Origin: Brachybacterium faecium DSM 4810
GTDB taxonomy: Bacteria; Actinomycetota; Actinomycetes; Actinomycetales; Dermabacteraceae
Length of the DNA stretch: 64,000 nucleotides
Direction: 5' to 3'
NCBI GenBank assembly: GCA_000023405.1
Contig: CP001643.1
Coordinates: forward strand, 3,038,001-3,102,000
How positions within the stretch are numbered: the stretch's first letter is position 1; every line of letters begins with the position of its first letter. Under the pieces are notes generated by a model. The model searched no databases. It had not been told where the DNA came from and saw nothing but the letters and a program-made list of their open reading frames with translations. The position numbers and the translations under genes were made by a program. Positions 26,474 to 34,401 of the stretch are shown here, piece after piece.

Positions 26474-28114
26474 ATGGCACGCGAGAGCAGCTCCCCCGCC
26501 CAGTCCACCCGCGAGATCACCGCTGACGTCGTCGTGCTCGGCGGCGGCCCCGTCGGCGAGAACCTCGCCCAGTACGCGATCGAGGACAGCGACCTCACCG
26601 CGGTGATCGTCGAGTCCGAGCTGGTGGGCGGTGAATGCTCCTACTACGCGTGCATGCCCTCGAAGGCGCTGCTGCGCCCGCTCGCCGTCGCGGACACCGC
26701 CGCCCATCTCGAGGGGCTCTCCACCCCGCAGCTCGACCCCGAGGCGCTGCGGGCACGGCGCGACACCTGGGTCTCCCACTACGACGACTCCGGGCAGGTG
26801 GAGTGGGCCGAGGGTGCGGGCATGACGGTGGTGCGCGGGCACGGCCGGCTCGTCGGCGAGCGCGAGGTGCTGATCGATGCGGCCGTCGGCGGCCACGAGC
26901 ACGGCCCTGCCCGCAGCGACGCTCCGGCCGACGGAGCCGACGGAGCTCACGGGGCCGAGGGAGTCGGCGGGACTGACGGGGCCGAGGGAGCCGACGGGGC
27001 TGCCAGGGCTGACGGCACGGAGACGGCGCACGGCCGCTCCGCCACGCGCACCCGGATCCGTGCGCGTCGGGCGGTCGTGATCGCCACCGGCTCCGAGGCC
27101 GTGGTGCCCGGGCCGCTCCAGGCGCTCGCGCCGTGGACCTCCCGCGACGCGACCGGGGTGTGCGAGGTGCCGGGCGAGCTCGTGATCGTCGGCGGCGGCG
27201 TGGTCGCGGTCGAGGCCGCGACATGGATGGCGGCGCTCGGTGCGCGGGTGCGCCTGCTGGTGCGCGGCACCTCGCTGCTGACCGGGTTCGAGCCCTTCGC
27301 CGGGAAGCATGTGCTCGATGCGCTGCGCGAGCTCGGGGTGGTCGTCGAGCTCGGCACGTCGGTGGTCTCCGGCGAGCGGGAGGACGCCCGCGACACCGGC
27401 CTCGGCCGGACCCACGGCGGCACGGTGAGGCTGCAGGTCGAGGACGCCGCCGGACGCCGCGAGGTGACGGCCGACGAGGTCCTCGCCGCGACCGGGCGCC
27501 GGCCGGCCCTGGGCGACGTGGGGCTGGAGACCATCGGCCTCACCGCCGAGGATGTCACCGGCACCGAAGCCGCCACCTCGGACGACGCGACCGGTGCGCC
27601 GCTGCCCGAGTGGCTGCAGGTGGTGGGCGATGCCAGCGGGGAGGCGCCGCTGACGCACTGGGGCAAGTACCGCGCCCGCGTGATCGGGCAGGCGATCCGG
27701 GCCGGTGCGCTCGGCGAGCCGCTCGAACCGGTGCCCGAGCAGGTGCCGGTCCCGCAGGTGGTGTTCGCCGATCCGCAGGTCACCTCCGTGGGCCTCACCG
27801 AGGAGGCGGCCCGCGCGGCCGGGCACGACGTGGTCACGGCACAGGTGCCCTTCGGCTCGGCGGCCGGCACCGCGCTGCTGCGCGACGACGTCACCGGCAC
27901 CGCCCAGCTGGTGGTGGACCGCGCCGCAGGCACGCTGCTCGGGGCCACGTTCGTGGGGCCCGACGCCTCCGAGCTGCTCCACGGGGCGACCATCGCGATC
28001 ACCGGCCAGGTCCCGGTGCGCGTGCTGCGGCATGCCGTGCCGAGCTTCCCCACCGCCTCCGAGCTCTGGCTGCGCCTGCTCGAGGAGCTGCCCCGCGCGC
28101 TGCGCCAGGGCTGA
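26474..28114 (+). CDS. FAD-dependent pyridine nucleotide-disulfide oxidoreductase
   Basis: 546 residues, related to dihydrolipoyl dehydrogenase and mercuric/mycothione reductases. FAD site VVLGGGPVGENLAQYA; redox disulfide C55-C60 in GGECSYYACMPSK; NAD site VIVGGGVVAVEAATWMAALGA; second FAD motif LQVVGDAS. The C-terminal active-site segment reads HAVPSFPTASELW rather than HxHPTxxE, so the substrate may differ from lipoamide. A Gly/Ala/Asp/Glu-rich insert of about 50 residues (around 138-190) includes a 27-bp direct repeat. Start ATG 26474 is fixed by the leaderless -10 box. Natural electron acceptor unknown. Confidence 0.87.
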   Translation: MARESSSPAQSTREITADVVVLGGGPVGENLAQYAIEDSDLTAVIVESELVGGECSYYACMPSKALLRPLAVADTAAHLEGLSTPQLDPEALRARRDTWVSHYDDSGQVEWAEGAGMTVVRGHGRLVGEREVLIDAAVGGHEHGPARSDAPADGADGAHGAEGVGGTDGAEGADGAARADGTETAHGRSATRTRIRARRAVVIATGSEAVVPGPLQALAPWTSRDATGVCEVPGELVIVGGGVVAVEAATWMAALGARVRLLVRGTSLLTGFEPFAGKHVLDALRELGVVVELGTSVVSGEREDARDTGLGRTHGGTVRLQVEDAAGRREVTADEVLAATGRRPALGDVGLETIGLTAEDVTGTEAATSDDATGAPLPEWLQVVGDASGEAPLTHWGKYRARVIGQAIRAGALGEPLEPVPEQVPVPQVVFADPQVTSVGLTEEAARAAGHDVVTAQVPFGSAAGTALLRDDVTGTAQLVVDRAAGTLLGATFVGPDASELLHGATIAITGQVPVRVLRHAVPSFPTASELWLRLLEELPRALRQG

Positions 28115-28259
28115 GCCTCTGCCGGCACGCGGCCCGCCCTCCTCCCTTGGGAGGAGATGACAGATCGCACTGGTGCAGGGTGGGAGGAATCGGGTGGAAT
28201 GGCAGGGTCCGACGCCCTGCGGCCCCTGCCGCCCCGCCAGCCTGCCGCTCAGGAGGATC

Positions 28260-28952
28260 ATGTTCCAGCGACTGCAGCGTTCACGCCGTCTGCGCCGTGC
28301 GAAGCCCGGTGATGACCGCGCGCTGACGGATCTGCGCTGGTGGCAGGCGCTCACGCGCACCCAGTTCTTCCTCGACCCGGACGAGTCCGTCGGCCGCACC
28401 GCACGCTACGCCGTGGACGTGCACTATCTCGCCGCCGACCTCGAGGGCGGCACGCTCGCCGAGGGGTCCACGCAGGCGCCGGTGGCGTTCTACCGCGATG
28501 GCCGGCAGCTGCAGATCGCGAACCCGCCGGTGGCTTTCGAGGTGCCGGGCGGGGTGGTCGAGGTGGGTGCCAGCATGTACGGCCTGACCCGCATGCATCA
28601 CGTGCCCGAGGGCGGTCGCGCCACCACGCTGCGCCCGCACCCGCGCTCCCTCGAGGGCCGCCGGGCCCGCTTCGGCCAGCGCCATCCCGGGGCCAGCCGG
28701 GTCGTCGGGGCGATCGCGATCGTGGTGCTGCTGGTGGGGCTCGCGCTCACGCTCCCCCAGATGGCGGAGCTGATCACCGGCATGGATCTGGTCGCCGAGC
28801 GGGTGGGCACGTTCACCTCGCCGATCCAGCTGCCCGCCTGGCTGAACACGACGCTGTTCATCGCGGGGCTGCTCGCGGCGATGGAGCGCGCCCTGACCCT
28901 GCGGAACCACTGGCTGATCGACGCCGACACCACCTGGGCCTCGCTCGCCTGA
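28260..28952 (+). CDS. Uncharacterised two-helix membrane protein
   Basis: 230 residues. The soluble N-terminal 140 residues have a basic start (RLQRSRRLRRAKPGD) and a beta-rich middle (VAFYRDGRQLQIANPPVAFEVPGG). Two membrane helices follow: VVGAIAIVVLLVGLALTLP and TTLFIAGLLAAMERALTL. I do not recognise a family. ATG 28260 follows AGGAGG by only 3 nt, tight but the best site. No obvious partner; the upstream oxidoreductase is 145 nt away. Confidence 0.7.
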   Translation: MFQRLQRSRRLRRAKPGDDRALTDLRWWQALTRTQFFLDPDESVGRTARYAVDVHYLAADLEGGTLAEGSTQAPVAFYRDGRQLQIANPPVAFEVPGGVVEVGASMYGLTRMHHVPEGGRATTLRPHPRSLEGRRARFGQRHPGASRVVGAIAIVVLLVGLALTLPQMAELITGMDLVAERVGTFTSPIQLPAWLNTTLFIAGLLAAMERALTLRNHWLIDADTTWASLA

Positions 28953-29017
28953 GCCCGCGGCGCAGCAAGGCGGGAGTTCGTGGTGATCGCCCGCGCCGTC
29001 TGAGCGCCCGGCCCCGC

Positions 29018-29698
29018 TCAGCCCTCCTGGCCGGCCCCGTCCTGACCGGTGCCCGTGTAGAAGCCGTAGGTCGCGTCGGCGCGCTGCTGCGCGAGCTCGG
29101 CGTCCTCGCCGGCGGCGGTATGGGCCACGGCCCAGCCGTCGGCGGCGCCGCGGTAGAACGCACGGCCCTCGTCGGTGGCGGCCCAGGCCTCGGCGTCGCC
29201 CGGAGCGAGCGACCCCTCGGTGGCTCCGAGGTGGAGGGCGAGTCCCAGCAGGCCGCCGTCCCAGCCCACGCCGGTGGCGCCGGGCCCGAAGGTCTCCCAC
29301 ATCTCGGCGGGGACGTCGGCGGTGCGGGAGATGTGCTCGAGCTCGACACGGGTGGCCTGCTCGCCCTCGGCGGCGAGGCGGAGGGTCAGCCAGGACACGC
29401 CACCCATCATCTCCCAGGTCACGGCGAATTCGGCGGTGCCGTCGGCCGGAGGCTCGCAGCGGAGGATCTCGCCGCCGGCGTTGCCCTCGAGCTGGTAGCG
29501 GCCGCCGAGCTGCAGCTCGCCCGTGAGGGGGAGGAACCAGCGGGGGATGCGCTCAGCGGTGGTGACGGCGTCCCACACGTCGGCGAGGGCGGCGGGGTAG
29601 GTCTGTTCGAGGGACTGGACGTGCACGGGGGCGCCATCGCGCTCCTCGGCGCGGTAGGTGCGGGTGACGGACTGCAGCTGGGCGGGGACGTCGACCAT
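29018..29698 (-). CDS. SRPBCC (AHSA1/START-like) domain protein
   Basis: 226 residues. The Bet v1-like fold is recognised by TYPAALADVWDAVTTAERIPRWFLPLTGELQLGGRYQLEGNAGG (residues about 32-75) and the later TRVELEHISR. These proteins bind hydrophobic ligands or act as stress-related folding partners, often with ArsR regulators; none is adjacent here. Start ATG 29698 has AAGGAGA 6 nt upstream. Transcribed in the same direction as the nucleotidase upstream, with an 84-nt gap. The ligand is unknown. Confidence 0.83.
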   Translation of the reverse strand: MVDVPAQLQSVTRTYRAEERDGAPVHVQSLEQTYPAALADVWDAVTTAERIPRWFLPLTGELQLGGRYQLEGNAGGEILRCEPPADGTAEFAVTWEMMGGVSWLTLRLAAEGEQATRVELEHISRTADVPAEMWETFGPGATGVGWDGGLLGLALHLGATEGSLAPGDAEAWAATDEGRAFYRGAADGWAVAHTAAGEDAELAQQRADATYGFYTGTGQDGAGQEG

Positions 29699-29782
29699 GT
29701 CAGGTCTCCTTCGGGATCGGGGCCGGGGCGCCGGGCCGGAGGGCGCGCCCGGGAGTGGGCGACTCTCCGGCGTCCGGGCCGG

Positions 29783-32263
29783 TCACGGGCGGGTCAGGCG
29801 GCGGCGGAGGGCGAGCGTACCGGCTCCGGCAGCACCGAGCAGGGCGATCAGCGCGGCGAGGGTGCCGGTCTCGACGCCGGTGCGGGCCAGGTGCGAGGGC
29901 GTGGTCCCCGCGGTGGTGCTGTCGGTGCCCTGGTCGCCCCCGTCGGCCGGCGGGGCGGCGCCGTCACCGTCGTCCCCGTCGACCGGGGGCGGGGCGGTCA
30001 CGTCGTCGTCCTCATCGCCCGGGGCGGTCGCGCCGTCGTCACCGTTCCCGTCGTCACCGTTCCCGTCGTCACCGTTCCCGTCGTCACCGTTCCCGTCGTC
30101 ACCGTTCCCGTCGTCATCATCCCCGTCGTCGCCCGGGGGCGGGGTGGTGTCGTCGCCGGTGTCGCAGCTGTCGGGGGTGCCGCCGGAGGTCCAGGTGAAG
30201 GAGCTGATCTCGTGGACGATGGCGGTGCCGGTGTCCGGGATCGCGCTGAGCGTCAGCGGCACCACGGTCCCCTCGGGCACGCACAGCCAGTCGGTGAGGG
30301 TGACGTCGGCGGCGTCGCCGTCCGCGTCCTCGACGCTGCCGTAGGGAGCTTCGAAGGTGCCGTGCTCGCCGGCGTCCACGATGACCGTCTCGATCTCGGG
30401 GGCGCCGAGGCTCTGGGACTCGACGTCGCTGATGCGCAGCACCGGGTCGCGGTCCACCCCGGTCGCGGAGTCGTACTCGCCGCCGTCGAGGATCTGCACG
30501 TCGAGCTGGCGCTGGGAGTAGTCGGGGGCGAGATCCGGGTGCGCCTCGAGGTAGGCGATGAAGGCGTCGCGGTCCAGCACGCCGGAGTCCCGCACGTCCT
30601 CCGCCTCGGACAGCGCCCACATGTTGTCGCCGCCCTCGAAGAGGAAGCTCGCCGCGACGATCGTGTACGTCGCCTCGGGATCGAGCGCCTCGCCGTTCAC
30701 GCGCACCTCGACCACGCGGTCGTCGCGCTCGCGGGTGGAGTCCACGACGTACTCGACGTTCTCGGAGACGCTGAAGGCGAGGAACGGCTCGTCGCCCGCA
30801 TCGACCTCGCCGCCGTCGGCGGTGCGCTGCCACTGCTCCTCGAGCATCTGCGTGAGCTGGGCGCCGGTGACCTCGCCGGAGTTCAGGGTGTTGCCGAAGG
30901 GCACCATCCCGTTGGCCTCGGCGTAGGTGACCACGCCCTCGCCCTCCCCGGCCGCGGAGGGCTCGTACCAGAGCTCGGCGCGGATCCCGCCGGGGTTCAT
31001 GACGGCGATGACCTCGTGCTCGCCGTCCAGGCCGGCGTCCTCGAGGTACCACTTCATGGAGTCGGCGAGCATGTCGCCGGCGGCGGAGTGGCGCATGCGG
31101 TTGTCGCCCTTGGTGGTCGCCTGGTTGCCGATCGGGGAGCTCGCGGTGCGCACCCCGTCGACGTACGAGGCCTTGGAGTCGTCCCACGAGGTGGTGACGT
31201 CCGCGGAGACGGAGCCGACGGGCTCGGCGCCGACGATCGCCGCGTCCTCGATCGCGGTCTGCGCGAGCTGGGTGACCTCGCGCGTCACCTCCGTGTCGAC
31301 CGCGCACTGCTCGCCCTCGCCGAGCGCGGTGGGGTGCATCTCGGGGCTGCCTGCGACACCCCAGGCGCCGTCCTCGCCGAGCGCGAGGTGCACCACGCCG
31401 AGGTTCGCGGCGCTCGAGCCGGTCTGCGCGATCGGCCGCTCCGCGCCGTCCTCGCCGGGGACGGGGGCGGTGTAGTTGTAGGTGCGGTGGGAGTCGCCGT
31501 TGAAGATCGCGTCGACCTCGGCGCTGGTGCTGCCGACGATCTTGTCGAAGATCGGGTCGGTGTTCTGCGGGGCGGTGCCGGGCTCGGCGCTCGAGCTGGC
31601 GCCCTCGTGGTACGAGGCGACGAGCACGTCGTACTCGACCCCGTCGGCCGCCATCTCCTCGACCACGTCGTTGACCGCGTCGACCGGGTCGCCGAAGGTG
31701 AGGCCCTCGATCGCCGTCGGGCTCACCTTGCCGACGGTCTTGGTGGTGACCGCGCCGATCACGGCGACCTCCACGCCGTCCTGCTCGAGCACGGTGTACG
31801 CCTCATGGATCCGCTCCCCGGTCGCGGCGTCGTACACGTTCGCGGCGAGGTCGGGGAAGTCGGTGCGCGGCTCGATGCGCTCGAGCAGGTCGTCGACGCC
31901 CTGGTCGTACTCGTGGTTGCCGATCGCGGTGGCGTCGACGCCCATCGCGTTGAGCACGTCGAGGGTGGGTTCGTCGTTCTGCACGGCGGATTCGAAGGAG
32001 GAGCCGCCCACGCTGTCGCCCGCGGAGAGCAGGAACGAGGTGGGGCTCTCGGCGCGCACGGTCTCCACCGCGCAGGCGAGGTCCGAGGCCCCGCCGAGCG
32101 CGCCGTGGAAGTCGTTGAAGGTCATGAGGGTGATCTCGTCGCCGGGTTCGGCGGCGGCCGCGGCGGTCCCGAGCGGGAGCAGGGCCGAGGCGGCCACGAG
32201 CGCGGCGGCGCCGAGGCCCACGGAGGTCCCGCGCGCGAGGCGGCGGACGGGCAGGACGGGCAT
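29783..32263 (-). CDS. Secreted 5'-nucleotidase, LAXTG cell-wall anchored
   Basis: 826 residues. Signal peptide (RRLARGTSVGLGAAALVAASALLPLGTAAAAA, cleavage near 35). The metallophosphatase domain has TLMTFNDFHG, AGDSVGGSSFES and GNHEYDQG. The C-terminal nucleotide-binding domain includes NPGGIRAELWYEP and a Phe/Asn pocket. It releases phosphate and nucleoside from extracellular nucleotides. After a lamin-tail-like stretch comes an Asp/Gly/Asn repeat linker, then LARTG (792-796), a hydrophobic helix and an RRRLTRP tail: a sortase E-type anchor. ATG 32263 has AGGAG 6 nt upstream; a longer frame to 32356 lacks a site. A Pho-box-like repeat lies upstream. Confidence 0.92.
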   Translation of the reverse strand: MPVLPVRRLARGTSVGLGAAALVAASALLPLGTAAAAAEPGDEITLMTFNDFHGALGGASDLACAVETVRAESPTSFLLSAGDSVGGSSFESAVQNDEPTLDVLNAMGVDATAIGNHEYDQGVDDLLERIEPRTDFPDLAANVYDAATGERIHEAYTVLEQDGVEVAVIGAVTTKTVGKVSPTAIEGLTFGDPVDAVNDVVEEMAADGVEYDVLVASYHEGASSSAEPGTAPQNTDPIFDKIVGSTSAEVDAIFNGDSHRTYNYTAPVPGEDGAERPIAQTGSSAANLGVVHLALGEDGAWGVAGSPEMHPTALGEGEQCAVDTEVTREVTQLAQTAIEDAAIVGAEPVGSVSADVTTSWDDSKASYVDGVRTASSPIGNQATTKGDNRMRHSAAGDMLADSMKWYLEDAGLDGEHEVIAVMNPGGIRAELWYEPSAAGEGEGVVTYAEANGMVPFGNTLNSGEVTGAQLTQMLEEQWQRTADGGEVDAGDEPFLAFSVSENVEYVVDSTRERDDRVVEVRVNGEALDPEATYTIVAASFLFEGGDNMWALSEAEDVRDSGVLDRDAFIAYLEAHPDLAPDYSQRQLDVQILDGGEYDSATGVDRDPVLRISDVESQSLGAPEIETVIVDAGEHGTFEAPYGSVEDADGDAADVTLTDWLCVPEGTVVPLTLSAIPDTGTAIVHEISSFTWTSGGTPDSCDTGDDTTPPPGDDGDDDDGNGDDGNGDDGNGDDGNGDDGNGDDGATAPGDEDDDVTAPPPVDGDDGDGAAPPADGGDQGTDSTTAGTTPSHLARTGVETGTLAALIALLGAAGAGTLALRRRLTRP
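30035..30124 (-). repeat. 15-bp coding tandem repeat (GNDDG linker)
   Basis: Five perfect copies of a 15-bp unit (30035-30109) plus one variant, inside the nucleotidase gene. They encode GDDGN repeats in the wall-spanning linker. Copy number is likely to vary between strains by slippage. Confidence 0.9.
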
Positions 32264-32386
32264 GGAGGGCTCCTGGGGCGGGGAGGGACGACGCGGGGAG
32301 GCGGGGGAACGGGTGGGGCGTGCGGGGTCCATCTCAGCCCATGGGGTCCCGGACACACCGAGGGGCTTCCTCCCGGGCGCGAGCTG

Positions 32387-32403
32387 TCACCCAATGTTCA
32401 CCC
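32387..32403. promoter_or_regulatory. Candidate PhoP box (two 11-nt direct repeats)
   Basis: TCACCC occurs at 32387-32392 and 32398-32403, exactly 11 nt apart, within TGTCACCCAAT-GTTCACCCGCG. Actinobacterial PhoP binds 11-nt direct repeats close to GTTCACC. It lies 124-140 nt upstream of the 5'-nucleotidase start, but the repeats read toward ndh. The rest of 32264-32626 has a TTGACC...TTACTT promoter-like pair near 32427-32455 and no gene. Confidence 0.4.
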
Positions 32404-32568
32404 GCGGCGGTGACGCTCGTCTCGCGGTTGACCGCGCCTCGGCGAGCGCTTTACTTACGCTTGACCCGCACGTCCGTGATCCGGCGCCGCCTGCCCCGCG
32501 GCCCCCGCCCGCCTGTGACGCGTGCCGGAACCGACCGCTCGGCCTCCACGCGAGGGGCCCGAAGTGGG

Positions 32569-32574
32569 TAGCAT
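32569..32574 (+). promoter_or_regulatory. -10 box TAGCAT of the NADH dehydrogenase gene
   Basis: TAGCAT lies 52 nt before the ATG at 32627, so this gene has a real leader and ribosome binding site (AAGGAGG, 32613-32619). Confidence 0.5.
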
Positions 32575-32626
32575 CGGAGGGGACTTCGGACGGTCCGCTC
32601 CCCCGCCATCCCAAGGAGGCCGACCC

Positions 32627-34078
32627 ATGGTCATGCCGCTGCCGTTCCTCACCCGCCGCCCCACCGTTCCTGCGAAGGACGGCGCGAGCTGGCCGCACGT
32701 CGTGATCCTGGGCGGCGGCTTCGCGGGGGCGCACGCCGTGGGAGCTCTGCGGGACGCCCGGGTGCGGGTCACGCTCATCGACCGCAACGTCTACAAGACG
32801 TTCCAGCCGCTGCTGTACCAGGTCGCCACCGCCGGGCTGAACCCGGGCGACGTCACCATGTTCCTGCGCGGCCTCTCGCTGAAGGTCCCCAACATGCGCT
32901 ACCGCCAGGGCGAGGTCGAGGGCGTGGATCCCGAGCGCAAGGTGGTCTCCCTCGACGAGGGCCAGAAGGGCCGCCACGAGATCGGCTACGACTACCTGAT
33001 CGTCGCCAACGGCGCGACCACCACCTACTTCGGCACGCCCGGCGCCGAGGAGCACGCGATGCCGATGTACACGCGCAGCCAGGCGCTGGCCATCCGCGAC
33101 CGGATCTTCTCGGAGCTGGAGCGCTCGAGCCGCGAGGCCGGGCAGAGCCACGACAAGCTCCACGTGTGCATCGTCGGCGGCGGGCCGACGGGTGTGGAGA
33201 TCGCCGGTGCGCTCGCGGACTTCCGCATGCAGGAGCTGGACATCCTCTACCCGGAGATGGATCCGGGGACGCTGCAGGTCACGGTGCTGCAGCGCGGCGA
33301 CGAGCTGCTCAAGGAATTCTCCACCAAGTACCGCCAGTACGCGGCGGACGAGCTGCGCGACCGCGGCGTGACCCTGCAGCTGGGCCGGGGCGTGAAGGAG
33401 GTCGGCTACGACCACGTGGTCCTCGACGACGGCTCGATCCTCGAATCCGACATCACGATCTGGGCCGCGGGCGTCGCGATCCCGAAGTCCGTCTCCGAGT
33501 GGGGCTTCCCGCAGGACAAGCGCGGCCGCCTCGCGGTCGACGACTACCTGCAGGTCAAGGGCTTCCCGGGGGTGTACGCGGCAGGCGACATCGCCGGCCA
33601 GGACGAACCGCTCCCCCAGCTCGCGCAGCCCGCGATCCAGACCGGCGAGGCCGCGGCCCGCAACATCGCCGCGGAGGTCGCCGGCAAGCCGCGCAAGACC
33701 TTCGCGTACACGAACCTCGGCACCATGGCCACGATCGGCCGCCACGCCGCGATCGCGGAGATCCCCGTGCTCGGCGGGCTCTCGGGCTCGGTGGGCTGGG
33801 CCGCGTGGCTGGGCGTGCACATCATGAAGATGATCGGGCACCGCAACCAGCGCGCCGTCGCGATGAACCTCCTGTCGCTGTACAGCGGCACCCGCGCCAC
33901 CCACCAGCCGAACCCGGTGGTGGGCGAGGTGGACTCGCTGCGCGCGGCCCGCATCTTCGAGCAGCAGGCCGCGCACCGCATGTTCGGCGCGAACGCCGGA
34001 GCCTCCGCGCGGGCCGACGAGATCGCCGCGCAGGATTCCGAGGACGCGGCGGACGTCGCCCAGCCGACCCAGGACTGA
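32627..34078 (+). CDS. ndh: Type II NADH:quinone dehydrogenase
   Basis: 483 residues. A single-subunit, non-proton-pumping enzyme that passes electrons from NADH to menaquinone. FAD site VVILGGGFAGAHAVGAL; the AQQPLLYQ-type quinone loop reads NVYKTFQPLLYQVATAGLNPGD; NADH site VCIVGGGPTGVEIAGALADF; second FAD motif VYAAGDIAGQDEPLPQLAQPAIQTG. The C-terminal amphipathic region (WLGVHIMKMIGHRNQ) is the membrane-binding part. Start ATG 32627 has a perfect AAGGAGG 7 nt upstream. It ends in a short acidic tail. Confidence 0.95.
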   Translation: MVMPLPFLTRRPTVPAKDGASWPHVVILGGGFAGAHAVGALRDARVRVTLIDRNVYKTFQPLLYQVATAGLNPGDVTMFLRGLSLKVPNMRYRQGEVEGVDPERKVVSLDEGQKGRHEIGYDYLIVANGATTTYFGTPGAEEHAMPMYTRSQALAIRDRIFSELERSSREAGQSHDKLHVCIVGGGPTGVEIAGALADFRMQELDILYPEMDPGTLQVTVLQRGDELLKEFSTKYRQYAADELRDRGVTLQLGRGVKEVGYDHVVLDDGSILESDITIWAAGVAIPKSVSEWGFPQDKRGRLAVDDYLQVKGFPGVYAAGDIAGQDEPLPQLAQPAIQTGEAAARNIAAEVAGKPRKTFAYTNLGTMATIGRHAAIAEIPVLGGLSGSVGWAAWLGVHIMKMIGHRNQRAVAMNLLSLYSGTRATHQPNPVVGEVDSLRAARIFEQQAAHRMFGANAGASARADEIAAQDSEDAADVAQPTQD

Positions 34079-34206
34079 CGCGCCCGGGGCGCTCGCCAGG
34101 ACCCGCCCCGCACCAGCCCCGGCTCCGCACCCCGGGCGCCGGCCCGCCAACCCAGCCCGGACCCGCTCCCCCGGCCCGCCAGTCGCGAGTCGCCCGTCGC
34201 CCCTTA

Positions 34207-34269
34207 CCCGTCGCCCGTCGCCCGTCGCCCGTCGCCCGTCGCCCGTCGCCCGTCGCCCGTCGCCCGTCG
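34207..34269. repeat. Heptamer array (CCCGTCG)9
   Basis: Nine perfect CCCGTCG units, then a shortened one (CCCGTG), between the convergent ndh and transglutaminase genes. A seven-base period would shift frame at each step, so it is non-coding. It directly abuts the hairpin at 34278. Confidence 0.95.
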
Positions 34270-34277
34270 CCCGTGCC

Positions 34278-34330
34278 ACCGTTGCGTAGTGGGTGGATAG
34301 ACCCCGCCATTCCGCCCACTACGCAACGGT
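34278..34330. repeat. Intergenic hairpin element, family 2 copy C
   Basis: 20-nt arms (34278-34297, 34311-34330; core ACCGTTGCGTAGTGGG) with one mismatch and a 13-nt loop. Shares CCGTTGCNNAGTSGG with copies A and B. Lies between convergent genes, so it may terminate both. Confidence 0.85.
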
Positions 34331-34401
34331 CGCCATGTGGCGCGGGCATGGAACCACGTCATCGAGGGTGACAGGCGGCGCGGCCCAGGAGACGACGCTG
34401 C

